Source of the DNA: Pandoraea vervacti
Lineage (GTDB): Bacteria > Pseudomonadota > Gammaproteobacteria > Burkholderiales > Burkholderiaceae
Assembly: GCF_000934605.2 (NCBI RefSeq)
Contig: NZ_CP010897.2
Coordinates: forward strand, 2,604,001 to 2,668,000
Direction: 5' to 3'
Length of the DNA: 64,000 bases
The translations under genes were made by a program, and so were the position numbers. Positions 35,793-44,179 of this stretch are shown here, in pieces. Below the pieces are notes generated by a model, which saw nothing but the letters and a program-made list of their open reading frames with translations, was not told the origin of the DNA and did no database searches. Position 1 is the stretch's first letter. Each line of letters starts with the position of its first letter.

Positions 35793-37314
35793 GCCCGCCA
35801 CGCCGTTGATACGAAAGGCCGGTTCGCCGGACGCCGGCGCGTGCGTCTTGTCAGCGCCCGCTGCACCGACGGCGGCGCCGGCGACCGTTGCCTCGCAGCC
35901 GAGCGTGCCGACGGTGCCGTTCGAAGCGCGCCTTGCGGCCGGACGCCAGTTGCGCGAAAAAACGCCACGCAGCAGCCATTCGCATCTCGGGAACACGGAC
36001 CGGGATATCGTGGAATTGCTGCGCACGAGCAGCGAGGGCCGCGTGGCGGCGCTCGTGCCGCTGCGTTACGGGCGCATGCTGGCGTCGCCGTTCGCGTTCT
36101 ACCGGGGGAGCGCCATCGTCCAGTCGCATGATCTGGCGGGCACCCCGAATTCCGGGCTCACGATGCAGATCTGCGGCGACTGCCATCTGGCGAACTTCGG
36201 CGGTTTCGCGACCCCAGAGCGCAAGCTCATCTTCGACCTGAACGATTTCGACGAAACGGCGCCGGGGCCGTGGGAGTGGGATCTGAAGCGCTTGTGCGCC
36301 AGTCTGGTGCTGGCCGCGAGGCAGTTTGGTTTCGGCGACACGCTTGGCGTGGAGATGGTGCGCGCTGCCGTCGACACGTATGCGCGACGTCTGGACGAGT
36401 ATGCGCACATGCCGACCATCGAGCTGTGGCACGAGCAGATTACGTTCGAGCGCATGCTGGAGATGGCGGGTACCGAGCGCGTGCGTGAAGGTGTCAAGCG
36501 CGGTATTGCCCGCGCTGCCGGGCGCACCCATGAGAACGTGCTGCCGAAGTTCGCCCAGCAGATCGGCGATCACTGGCAGATTCGGGACACGCCGCCGACC
36601 GTGTTTCATGTGCATGGGGCCACGACCCTGTTTGGTCCCGAGGACGACTGGCTCGGCCTGGGGGACTGGCGCACGCTGTTCGCCCCCGTCTACAAGAGTT
36701 ACACCAGTTCATTGCCCCCCGATCGTGCCCGTATGCTGGAGAGCTATACGCAGCAGGATCTGGCGTTCAAGGTCGTGGGTGTCGGCAGTGTCGGCACGCG
36801 TTGCCTTGTGCTGCTGATGATGGATACGCACGAACAACCGCTTTTTCTTCAGTTCAAGGAGGCGTCGAAATCGGTCGTCTCGCGGTTCTTCAAGAACGTG
36901 ACGCCGAAGCACGACGGGCGTCGCGTGGTCGAGGGGCAGCGTCTGATGCAGGCGGCCTCGGACGCCTTCCTCGGCTGGGGTACCGGACCGTTCGGACGGA
37001 GTATCTATGGGCGCCAGTTGCGCGACATGAAAATCTCCGCCCAGTTCGAATTGTTCCGTGCCGATGGCTTTCGCGAGTACGCCAGCCTTTGCGGATGGGT
37101 ACTCGCCCGCGCACATGCGAAGGCCGGCGGATGTGCGGCGGAACTGGTCGGCTACGTGGGCAAGGGCATTCGTCTGGGTGAGGCTCTCATCCATTACGCG
37201 ACGGATTACGCCGATCAGGTCGAACGGGACTACGAGGTGTTCCGCAAGGCGTGCCGCGACGGACGCCTCGAGGCCCGGACCGATACCGACATGGCGGCCG
37301 ATTTCATGGCGTGA
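35773..37314 (+). CDS. DUF2252 protein, kinase-like fold suspected
   Basis: A 513-residue cytoplasmic protein. After a variable Ala/Pro-rich start, the family core includes LVPLRYGRMLASPFAFYRG, ICGDCHLANFGGFATPERKLIFDLNDFDET, FKVVGVGSVGTRCLV and LFLQFKEASKSV. The GDCHLANF plus DLNDFDE arrangement resembles the catalytic and metal loops of aminoglycoside-phosphotransferase-type kinases, although no activity is established for the family as far as I know. AAGGAG is 6 nt before ATG 35773, which lies inside the end of the MscS gene; a longer frame from 35488 is only an overlap shadow. Confidence 0.85.
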   Translation: MPVKPARPATPLIRKAGSPDAGACVLSAPAAPTAAPATVASQPSVPTVPFEARLAAGRQLREKTPRSSHSHLGNTDRDIVELLRTSSEGRVAALVPLRYGRMLASPFAFYRGSAIVQSHDLAGTPNSGLTMQICGDCHLANFGGFATPERKLIFDLNDFDETAPGPWEWDLKRLCASLVLAARQFGFGDTLGVEMVRAAVDTYARRLDEYAHMPTIELWHEQITFERMLEMAGTERVREGVKRGIARAAGRTHENVLPKFAQQIGDHWQIRDTPPTVFHVHGATTLFGPEDDWLGLGDWRTLFAPVYKSYTSSLPPDRARMLESYTQQDLAFKVVGVGSVGTRCLVLLMMDTHEQPLFLQFKEASKSVVSRFFKNVTPKHDGRRVVEGQRLMQAASDAFLGWGTGPFGRSIYGRQLRDMKISAQFELFRADGFREYASLCGWVLARAHAKAGGCAAELVGYVGKGIRLGEALIHYATDYADQVERDYEVFRKACRDGRLEARTDTDMAADFMA

Positions 37315-37445
37315 CGCCGTGTGACATCGCCCAACCGTCGCCCAGCCGTCGCGCAGTCGCGGCGCGACATGGCCGGACGTCTGATCCGGTCATGATCGAT
37401 ACCTTGATGCACCGAGTGCACCGAGAAAGAGGAGAGCGGGGAAGT

Positions 37446-39032
37446 ATGCCGATGCATCGGTTGCGTGCGCGTATGGCGGTGGCGGTGAGTACAGCGGTGC
37501 GCTGGGTGTCGCGCACGCCTACGCTGATCGTCTGGAGCGGCGTGGGAATTTCCATACTGGTCATGGCGGTGGCCGTGGCGCTTCTCTACGAAGGGCGGCT
37601 ACTGGTGCTGGCCCGGGCGGCGGACAACCAGCGCAATATCGCCGAAGTGATGGAGCGCGATCTCGAGCTCAATTTCCGTGTCTATGAAGCATCGCTCGAC
37701 GCGGTAGTGAAGTTGCTGGCCCGCCCGGATGTCGACGCACTGACACCGGCGTTGCGCCGCGAACTGATCTTCGAGCGGGCAGGCGCGTCGCGCTATATCG
37801 GGTCGCTGGTGGTGCTCGATCCGAAGGGCAACATCGTCATCGACGCGGAGAGCGAGGTGCCGCGTCCTTTCAACTTCTCGGATCGCGATTACTTCCAGGT
37901 GCATCGCGATGACGCGCATGCCGGTCTTTTCGTCAGCGGCTTCCTGCATTCCCGCCTGCGCGATAACAAGCCGACCATGGTCTTGAGCCGACGCATCACG
38001 CGCCCGGACGGGGCCTTTGGCGGTGTGGTGTCGCTTGCCGTCGATACGGAGTACTTCCGCCATCTGTTCGATCACATCGAAGTCGGGCGGGAGGGCGTCA
38101 TCCTGCTGCTGGGCAAAGACGGCGCCATTCTCATGCGCAAACCGTACGACGAGAGCGTGATCGGCCTCACGATGGCGCAAACCGGCCGTTACGAGGCGTT
38201 GCCCCCGGGGCGTGACGATCATCGCATCTATCCCATCCGCTTTCTCGGGCGCGATGGCCTGATGTCGCGCCGGTTCCTGAGCAACGTCCCGCTCACGCTG
38301 ATCGTCGTGATGTCGAGCGAAGAGACGTTGGCGCCATGGCACAAGCGGGTGATCGAGTTCGGTGGCCTGTTCCTGTTGCTCAACATCGGGTTCGTTGCCA
38401 CGTCGGCGCTGCTGGCGGCACAGTTGCGGCGGCGCTTGCGCGCGGAGCGCGAACTCAGCTTGCTGGCGCGCACCGACGGTCTCACGGGGCTGTCGAATCG
38501 CCGCTCGCTCGACAAGATCCTGGCCAATGAATGGCGGCGCATGCGGCGGGCGGGGCACTCGATGGCAGTGGCTTTCATCGATATCGACTGGTTCAAGCGC
38601 TATAACGATACCCACGGGCATCAGGCAGGCGACGCCGCGCTCGCCGCCGTGGCAGGCGCCATCGGGGCGGCGCTGCAACGGCCGTCGGACGCCGCCGGAC
38701 GTTACGGCGGGGAGGAGTTCATCGCCGTGTTGCCGGACACCGACACGATTGGTGCACAACGGGTGGCCGAGGGGATTCGACTGGCCGTCGATCGGCTCAA
38801 TCTTGCGCACGCGTCGAGCGATTTTGGGCACGTCACGGTGAGTGTCGGCGTGGCATGCCGCAAGCCGCGTGCGGGAGAGACGGTCGACGCGCTCGTCAAG
38901 GCCGCAGACGACGCGCTTTACCGCGCCAAGGCGACTGGCCGCAACCGGGTCATCGTGGCGTCGGAGGACGACGCGCCGCATGCGGAGCACGCCGCACATC
39001 GACCGCCCACACCCCCTACGCCACCGGTCTGA
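37446..39032 (+). CDS. Diguanylate cyclase with periplasmic dCache sensor
   Basis: A 528-residue inner-membrane enzyme. TM1 lies at about 28-52, a periplasmic Cache-type sensor at about 55-305 (SDRDYFQVHRDD, FGGVVSLAVDTEYF), and TM2 at about 310-335. The GGDEF domain has DGLTGLSNRRSLD, DIDWFKRYNDTHGHQAGD and the A-site GGEEF (421-425). It makes c-di-GMP from two GTP. No RxxD inhibitory site is evident just before GGEEF (PSDAAGRYGGEEF), so product inhibition may be absent. The start at 37446 follows GAGGAG; ATG 37392 is an alternative. A strong terminator follows. Confidence 0.92.
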   Translation: MPMHRLRARMAVAVSTAVRWVSRTPTLIVWSGVGISILVMAVAVALLYEGRLLVLARAADNQRNIAEVMERDLELNFRVYEASLDAVVKLLARPDVDALTPALRRELIFERAGASRYIGSLVVLDPKGNIVIDAESEVPRPFNFSDRDYFQVHRDDAHAGLFVSGFLHSRLRDNKPTMVLSRRITRPDGAFGGVVSLAVDTEYFRHLFDHIEVGREGVILLLGKDGAILMRKPYDESVIGLTMAQTGRYEALPPGRDDHRIYPIRFLGRDGLMSRRFLSNVPLTLIVVMSSEETLAPWHKRVIEFGGLFLLLNIGFVATSALLAAQLRRRLRAERELSLLARTDGLTGLSNRRSLDKILANEWRRMRRAGHSMAVAFIDIDWFKRYNDTHGHQAGDAALAAVAGAIGAALQRPSDAAGRYGGEEFIAVLPDTDTIGAQRVAEGIRLAVDRLNLAHASSDFGHVTVSVGVACRKPRAGETVDALVKAADDALYRAKATGRNRVIVASEDDAPHAEHAAHRPPTPPTPPV

Positions 39033-39363
39033 CGCCGGGGCGCCGATCCTGCGCAGCACAGCATGGCGTAGGAATCGTCTGGTTTGTTCTTCATCCGCCG
39101 GGACCGCGACAGCATTGCGGTCCCTTTTTCTTGTTGGTCTCAATCCTCCATCGTCACCTCAAGTATGTTGGATAACCCATTGATATAGCGTGAGATCGTG
39201 GTTTCCCGATTTAGGGGTGGAGCGGGACAAGCGTGTTTGACAGCGCCCGCCTACACATCTTTCAGATTCCGCCGATTCGCCGAATGGAACCGGCTCCCTA
39301 CAATCAATTTCAACAAGTCACGTGCCAGCCTCGACAGCACGGACTGCAGTCAAGGAGTCTGAC
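39033..39363. other. Intergenic region between the cyclase and BON-protein genes
   Basis: These 331 bp hold the terminator at 39100-39130 and the leader of the next gene, with AAGGAG 7 nt before its ATG. Nothing else was recognised. Confidence 0.5.
39100..39130 (+). terminator. Rho-independent terminator of the diguanylate cyclase gene
   Basis: An 8-bp perfect stem GGGACCGC/GCGGTCCC with a 9-base loop is followed at once by TTTTT, 67 bp after the stop codon. Confidence 0.9.
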
Positions 39364-40263
39364 ATGGCGAAGCGTATCCCCCCGTCGCCAAAGCCGCGCC
39401 AGATGCGCGAGATGGCCAGTGACGAAAAGCAGCGCGAGCAGGACCAGTGGCAACACCAGCATCACGCATTGACGCATGAAGACGGAGACGCCGAGACGAG
39501 CGGTGCGCAACCTGCAGAACCGGACGGTGAAGCGCCACCTCAGTCGCATGAGGCCAGACAGTCCCGGGAGCGCGACGCCCAATCGGCTCACGCCCACGAG
39601 CAACGCGATCCGAAGTGGCTGGGCGCTTCCGAGCCCAAGCGTCACGGGTCAAAGGGCGACGTTGAGGGCGAGCGCAACGGCCAGGCAGAAGGAGGGCAAG
39701 CGGGCCCTGATGGCCGCGCAAAGGATTCGACAAGTGGTTCGGGCGGTCACGGCTATGCGCCGGAGATTGCTCATGGCGAGGAGAGCGGCTATGGACCTGC
39801 GGATGCTGCGCCAGGCGCGCATCCCAGGTTCGGGCGGCAAAGCGCTTACGGGCCGCATGACGATTACGCGGGTACGGGGCGCGACGCCTCCGGGTTTGCG
39901 AACGCAAGCGAGCCGGTGAAGAGTCCGTCCGAAGCGCGTCGCGTCGACTGGCCGGAGGGCACGGTCGGTGCGCAGACGATAGTGCATGCGCGCGACTCGT
40001 CGCGGTCGGACGCCGCCATCCACGAGGACATCCGCAAGACGTTGTCGAACGCCATCGATCTCGACATCTCTCATGTGGAGGTGACGGTGACCTCGGGGCT
40101 GGTGCTGCTCACCGGCTATGTGCCCGAACGCTGGATGCAACACGTCGTGCAGACGGAAGCGGCCAAGGTCGAGGGCGTGCTCGGTGTCGACAACCAGTTG
40201 CACGAACGCCGGGTGAAGGCGATGAGCCGTCCCGGCGAGAGCCAGGAAGGCCACAAGATTTAA
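39364..40263 (+). CDS. BON-domain protein with long hydrophilic N-terminal region
   Basis: A 299-residue protein without a signal peptide. Residues 1 to about 215 are strongly hydrophilic and low in complexity (His, Glu, Gln, Gly, Ser rich), like an intrinsically disordered desiccation protein. Residues about 220-285 form one BON domain (SDAAIHEDIRKTLSNAIDLDISHVEVTVTSGLVLLTGYVPERW, read in parts; then VEGVLGVDNQLHER). BON domains bind membranes or phospholipid. The ATG at 39364 is set by AAGGAG. It is part of the stress cluster with the OsmY-like gene downstream. Confidence 0.85.
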   Translation: MAKRIPPSPKPRQMREMASDEKQREQDQWQHQHHALTHEDGDAETSGAQPAEPDGEAPPQSHEARQSRERDAQSAHAHEQRDPKWLGASEPKRHGSKGDVEGERNGQAEGGQAGPDGRAKDSTSGSGGHGYAPEIAHGEESGYGPADAAPGAHPRFGRQSAYGPHDDYAGTGRDASGFANASEPVKSPSEARRVDWPEGTVGAQTIVHARDSSRSDAAIHEDIRKTLSNAIDLDISHVEVTVTSGLVLLTGYVPERWMQHVVQTEAAKVEGVLGVDNQLHERRVKAMSRPGESQEGHKI

Positions 40264-40539
40264 CGTTGTTCCGGCGCGGACGGTCTGTGTCTCGGTCGAT
40301 GTCGACGGACGCTGCCGGGCCGGTATGGAACCAATACCGAAAGAAGGACACTTCGGCATCTGCGATGCGGCGACGCGTCGGCAGGTGCCGGTCAAGAGGC
40401 AAGACCGGGCATCTCCGGGCGAGGGGATGTATCACCTAAGACTCGGTCGTCGCATGGGCGCCGCACGTGAAGTGTGCTGGAGGTGACGCCCCGAGGCAGC
40501 AATGCTGGCGATGTGACGGCTAATTTCGGGAGGTCAACA

Positions 40540-40902
40540 ATGAAACAAGCCAATCTGCTCAAGTTCATCATGGCGGGCGCGCTCGCTACCACCGGTATCG
40601 CCGCACATGCGCTCGATCAAGGCGGGATCATCAAGATCGCCGACAACGCGAGCGCCAGTAGCGCGATGAACGATACGGGCCGCAAGATCGACGACTCGGC
40701 GCTGACCGCCAAGGTCAAGGCCGAACTCCTGGCCAAGAAGGACGTGCCGTCGACCAAGGTGCACGTCAAGACGGTGCGCGGTGTCGTGCATCTGACGGGC
40801 TCGGTGCCTGAATCGGCACAAAAGACGCTCATCGAGGATACGGTCAAGGGCGTGGATGGCGTCGTCGACGTCAAGAACGACCTGAAGGTGTCGACCAAGT
40901 AA
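40540..40902 (+). CDS. OsmY-like periplasmic BON-domain protein
   Basis: A 120-residue secreted protein. A signal peptide (1-24, AGALATTGIAAHA) is followed by a single BON domain: DDSALTAKVKAELLAKKDVPSTKVHVKTVRGVVHLTGSV and VDGVVDVKNDL. OsmY has two BON domains; this one-domain form is common in beta-proteobacteria. It acts in the periplasm under osmotic or envelope stress. The start is set by GGGAGG upstream. Confidence 0.9.
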   Translation: MKQANLLKFIMAGALATTGIAAHALDQGGIIKIADNASASSAMNDTGRKIDDSALTAKVKAELLAKKDVPSTKVHVKTVRGVVHLTGSVPESAQKTLIEDTVKGVDGVVDVKNDLKVSTK

Positions 40903-41096
40903 CGCCGGACAGCGGTAGACCGTACGCCAGTCGCAGTATTTGCAGGACACGGTGTCGCGTCGCCCAATTGGCGGCGCCGAGCAAGAGACCGCACTCTTTC
41001 CATGTCGGCGCGCCAACCCGCCTGAAACGATGTCATGCATTGCCAGCCATCGCGCGGATGGGCGCCTCGACTTCACTTGTGACGGAGGAAGGAATC

Positions 41097-41537
41097 ATGA
41101 CCATGCAAACCGGCCGGGGCCAGACGCCCCAGACAGGACAATCAGGGGCACGTATCGTGGGCGCTTCGCACAAGCTGCCCGACGGTCCGGGCCCATCGGT
41201 GATGGCCGCCGACACGCTCGACGCGGAAGACGTTGTGAATCCCGCAGGCGAGAGCCTCGGCAAGGTCAAGCACATCATGCTCGACGTCCAGCGCGGCACG
41301 GTGGCGTATGCCGTGTTGTCGTTCGGGGGATTCCTCGGCATGGGCGACAAACTGTTCGCCATTCCGTGGCATGCGTTGCAACTCGACGTCGAGAACAAGC
41401 GCTTCATTCTCGACATCGACAAGGAAGCCCTCAAGAAGGCGCCGGGTTTCGACAAGGACCATTGGCCGAGCATGGCCGACATGCATTGGGCCGAACAGGT
41501 GCATACCTATTACACCGTTGATCCTTACTGGCATTAA
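41097..41537 (+). CDS. PRC-barrel domain protein
   Basis: A 146-residue protein. The PRC-barrel (about 33-110) is clear: SVMAADTLDAEDVVNPAGESLGKVKHIMLDVQRGTVAYAVLSFGGFLGMGDKLFAIPWHALQ, read in segments, with a C-terminal DKDHWPSMADMHWAEQVHTYY. Stand-alone PRC-barrel proteins often appear among osmotic and desiccation genes but have no fixed function. GGAGG/AAGGA precede the ATG. It lies just before the IS2-type element. Confidence 0.88.
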   Translation: MTMQTGRGQTPQTGQSGARIVGASHKLPDGPGPSVMAADTLDAEDVVNPAGESLGKVKHIMLDVQRGTVAYAVLSFGGFLGMGDKLFAIPWHALQLDVENKRFILDIDKEALKKAPGFDKDHWPSMADMHWAEQVHTYYTVDPYWH

Positions 41538-41580
41538 GCCGGGTGGAGTTGCCCCTGTAACTCAGGACAGGCGGACACTG

Positions 41581-42474
41581 TTAGGTTGATGACACCGCAT
41601 TACGCCTGAACTCGCGAGGCGAGCGGTATTTCAAGGCTTTGTGCGGGTGGCGCTCATTGTAGTGTTCAAACGCGATTGCCAGACGCGAGAGCGCTGTTGG
41701 TGCGTCAGGCTTGTCCATATAGGCGACGTAATCGTGCTTCATGGTCTTCACGAACGATTCGGCCATGCCATTGCTCTGCGGCGAACGGACCGGCGTGGTC
41801 AGCGGCTCAAGACCCAGTTCGCGAGCGAAGCTGCGCGTGCGGTAGTCGATGTAGGCCGAGCCGTTGTCCGTCAGCCATTCGATGGGGTGCGCGGCCTGCG
41901 TGGTGCCGAAGCGCTGTTCGACGGCGGCCAGCATCACGTCGCGCACCACATCACCGCTATGCCCGCCGGTCGTTGCGGCCCAGCTAATCGCCTCGCGGTC
42001 GCAGCAGTCCAACGCAAACGTCACGCGCAGCGGCGTACCATCGTCGCACCGGAACTCGAAGCCATCGGAGCACCAGCGGGTGTTGCTGCGCTCCACGGCA
42101 ACGCGACCGTCATGCCGCCGCTTGTCTTGCCGCACGCCGGGGCGGCGCAGCAGCAACTGATGCTCCCGCATGACCCGATACACGCGCTTGACGTTGATGC
42201 ACGGCGCACCGCTCTGCTCCCGACTGCGGCGCAGCAGCGCCCAGACACGCCGGTAGCCATAGGTAGGAAGGTGCGCCACATGGGCCTGAATCTCCTCGAC
42301 CAGCCCGGCATCGTTGGTCACGCGGGCACGGCGACCATCGCGCCAGTCGGACGAGCGAGCTCGCTTCACCGCCACGGCAGAGCGCGCCACGCCGAGAACT
42401 TCGCAGACCGTCTTCATCGGTCGTCCCCCGGCAGCAAGGGCGAGCGCGCAATCAGGTTTTTTGACCGGCCCCAT
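41581..42474 (-). CDS. IS2-type transposase OrfB (DDE domain)
   Basis: A frame of 297 residues with the IS2-type integrase. HTH_21 (LPTYGYRRVWALLRRSREQ), then the DDE residues in RWCSDGFEF, WLTDNGSAY and MAESFVKTMKHDY, and the end HPHKALKYRSPREF. It is probably made only as an OrfAB fusion by -1 slippage on the A6C tract at 42457-42462 (minus strand). The first few residues from the nominal start at 42474 belong to the overlap with orfA. Confidence 0.9.
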   Translation of the reverse strand: MGPVKKPDCALALAAGGRPMKTVCEVLGVARSAVAVKRARSSDWRDGRRARVTNDAGLVEEIQAHVAHLPTYGYRRVWALLRRSREQSGAPCINVKRVYRVMREHQLLLRRPGVRQDKRRHDGRVAVERSNTRWCSDGFEFRCDDGTPLRVTFALDCCDREAISWAATTGGHSGDVVRDVMLAAVEQRFGTTQAAHPIEWLTDNGSAYIDYRTRSFARELGLEPLTTPVRSPQSNGMAESFVKTMKHDYVAYMDKPDAPTALSRLAIAFEHYNERHPHKALKYRSPREFRRNAVSST

Positions 42475-42815
42475 TCCACGGCTTCTTTCAGGATTTCGAC
42501 CTCCAACGTCTTCTTCCCGAGTAGCCGTTGCAACTCCTTGATTTCCTTGATGGCGGCGGCTAGCTCAGATGCCGGCACAACGGTTTCACCCGCCTTCACC
42601 GCCGCCAGACTGCCTTCCTGGTATTGCTTGCGCCAGCCGAACACCTGGTTGGCATTGACGCCGTGCCGACGTGCAACGGCCGACACCGACGCTCCCGGCT
42701 CCAATGTTTCCTGCACGATGGCGATTTTTTCCTGCGCCGTGCGCCGACGACGGCGCTCCGGCTCGGTCAGAATTTCGATGCTTTCCACGTAATGACTAGG
42801 CTTACTGATAGGCAC
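42414..42815 (-). CDS. IS2-type transposase OrfA (helix-turn-helix)
   Basis: A 133-residue DNA-binding protein: RRRRTAQEKIAIVQETLEPGASVSAVARRHGVNANQVFGWRKQY, then a leucine-zipper-like segment IKEIKELQRLLGKKTLEVEILKEAVE. It binds the IS ends and contributes to the frameshift product. The frame is complete. Confidence 0.9.
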   Translation of the reverse strand: MPISKPSHYVESIEILTEPERRRRRTAQEKIAIVQETLEPGASVSAVARRHGVNANQVFGWRKQYQEGSLAAVKAGETVVPASELAAAIKEIKELQRLLGKKTLEVEILKEAVEWGRSKNLIARSPLLPGDDR

Positions 42816-42891
42816 AAGACTATCCCTTATTTTAAGAGAGTCCTCGTGTCCTCAGATACGTGGGGCCGCTCCACCGGGGGAGAACTTGTCT

Positions 42892-43299
42892 ATGCCGAGC
42901 GAAACCGACATCTGCCGGCCAACGATGCAGGTTCGCCGTCAGCATGCCCATCTGCCCGAGCCATTTGACCCGAACGGGCCGGGCAAGCCGCCGGGGACGC
43001 CGCCGCCGAAGTCGCCCCCAGATGAGGACGAACCGACACCGATGCCCCCGCCTGACCGACCGCTTGACCCGCCAGTGGAGGAGCCGCCTGCCAGACCGCC
43101 GGGCAAATACGTCGCCTCACGCTGTTGGGCAACGATGTCGCGCACGGATGTGGTACTCAACGGGCGCATAGGATCGGGCGGCGACGGGCAAATACTGCTG
43201 AACATTGGATCGGCAAGGGAGGAAAGTCATGCTTGGCACCATCTTGTTGATTGTTCTGATTTTGTTGCTGGTCGGCGCGCTGCCTGCCTGGCCGCATAG
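42892..43299 (+). CDS. Hypothetical Pro-rich small protein beside the IS
   Basis: A possible 135-residue protein. Its first half is dominated by Pro, Glu and Asp (PEPFDPNGPGKPPG, PPDEDEPTPMPPPDRPLDPP), which looks like a disordered or cell-envelope protein. The second half has no recognisable composition and its end overlaps the next gene by 71 bp, so the true stop may differ or a frameshift may be present. GGGGGAG lies 9 nt before ATG 42892. I do not recognise a family. The short distance to the IS end means the promoter may have been lost. Confidence 0.35.
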   Translation: MPSETDICRPTMQVRRQHAHLPEPFDPNGPGKPPGTPPPKSPPDEDEPTPMPPPDRPLDPPVEEPPARPPGKYVASRCWATMSRTDVVLNGRIGSGGDGQILLNIGSAREESHAWHHLVDCSDFVAGRRAACLAA

Positions 43300-43384
43300 C
43301 CGGGAATGGGGCTACTACCCGTCCGGCGGCATCGGGCTGATCGTGCTTATCGTCGTGTTGCTTGTGGTGATGGGGCATATCTGA
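43229..43384 (+). CDS. DUF3309-type small membrane protein
   Basis: A 51-residue protein with two hydrophobic helices: LGTILLIVLILLLVGALPAWPHSREWGYYPSGG, then IGLIVLIVVLLVVMGHI. The Pro-x-x-Pro-H-S-R-x-WGYYPSG loop is characteristic of DUF3309. GGGAGGAAA stands just before the ATG. Function is unknown; members recur among envelope-stress genes of proteobacteria. It is 47 bp upstream of chaB. Confidence 0.88.
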   Translation: MLGTILLIVLILLLVGALPAWPHSREWGYYPSGGIGLIVLIVVLLVVMGHI

Positions 43385-43431
43385 CGCCCGTCAATGTTGC
43401 ACAGGCGCAAGTCGCACAAGGAGGACCCATC

Positions 43432-43671
43432 ATGCCGTATCGACAGACGCATGAATTGCCGTCGAGTGTCAAAGATCATTTGCCGGCGCACGCGCAGGAG
43501 ATTTACCTCAAGGCGTTCAATTCGGCCTGGGACGAATACAAGGATCCGGGCGAGCGGCGCGGTCACGAATCGCGCGAAGAGACCGCCCACAAAGTGGCGT
43601 GGACCGCCGTGAAGAAAACGTATGAAAAGGATGACAAGTCCGGTCGGTGGCACGAAAAGAAACATCACTGA
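43432..43671 (+). CDS. ChaB-family protein
   Basis: A 79-residue protein with the whole ChaB domain: LPSSVKDHLPAHAQEIYLKAFNSAWDEY, HESREETAHKVAWTAVKKTYEKD and a Lys/His-rich end. ChaB was named as a regulator of the ChaA cation exchanger; many homologues lie in stress operons without chaA, as here. AAGGAGG precedes the ATG. A terminator follows at 43766. Confidence 0.92.
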   Translation: MPYRQTHELPSSVKDHLPAHAQEIYLKAFNSAWDEYKDPGERRGHESREETAHKVAWTAVKKTYEKDDKSGRWHEKKHH

Positions 43672-44179
43672 TCGGTAGTTCCAGGGGGGGAGGCCAAAGC
43701 CGCTCCCTGACGACCCCCAATACGATTGCATCCGGTTCCCGCAACCGGAGCGCAACCGTACCTTGCCGGCCCACCCACTGGGCCGGTTTTTTTATGTGCT
43801 GCGCGGGCGTGTTGTTTGGGCCACTCGCGTGCCTTCCAGGTGTCTTCTACGTGCGGTTCAGAGGCGCTGTTCTCGATGCACATTGCACTCGGCCCGTTCG
43901 ATTATTGCGGTGCGGACAAACGAGGGCTTCATGATTGCGAAACGCACGTCATTGTGACGTTTTCATGATGTTGCGCTGCGGTATCCGTCCTGCAAGGATT
44001 GCCCCGTTGGCGTAAAATCGACGTCTTTGAAGGGGAGATGCCTTGCTGCGGCGCGACCGTATGGCGCCTGTAGCGTAGTCTCCATGCCGACGTTCTTCCG
44101 TTTCCCCATCGCCCTCGTCACCGACACGCACGGATGACGAACATTGCCGGCGCCATGCCGGCCGTCATGATCGAACCCC
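43672..44179. other. Intergenic region between chaB and the DHA1 exporter
   Basis: Apart from the terminator at 43766-43793 I see no gene or convincing signal in these 508 bp. Short open frames on both strands lack start signals and family features. Confidence 0.45.
43766..43793 (+). terminator. Rho-independent terminator after chaB
   Basis: The stem CCGGCCCA/TGGGCCGG (8 bp) with a 5-base loop is followed by seven T. It closes the stress cluster. Confidence 0.92.

Larger units (their letters stand above)
41557..42859 (-). mobile_element. IS3-family insertion sequence (IS2-type), about 1.3 kb
   Basis: The ends are imperfect inverted repeats: GTAACTCAGGACAGGCGGAC at the left, matching most positions of GTATCTGAGGACACGAGGAC at the right when read inward. 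The exact outer boundary is uncertain by a few bases. I find no clean 5-bp target duplication (GCCCCT on the left, GTGGGG on the right), so a deletion or recombination after insertion is possible. Two overlapping transposase frames fill it. It separates the PRC-barrel gene from the DUF3309/ChaB genes. Confidence 0.82.
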
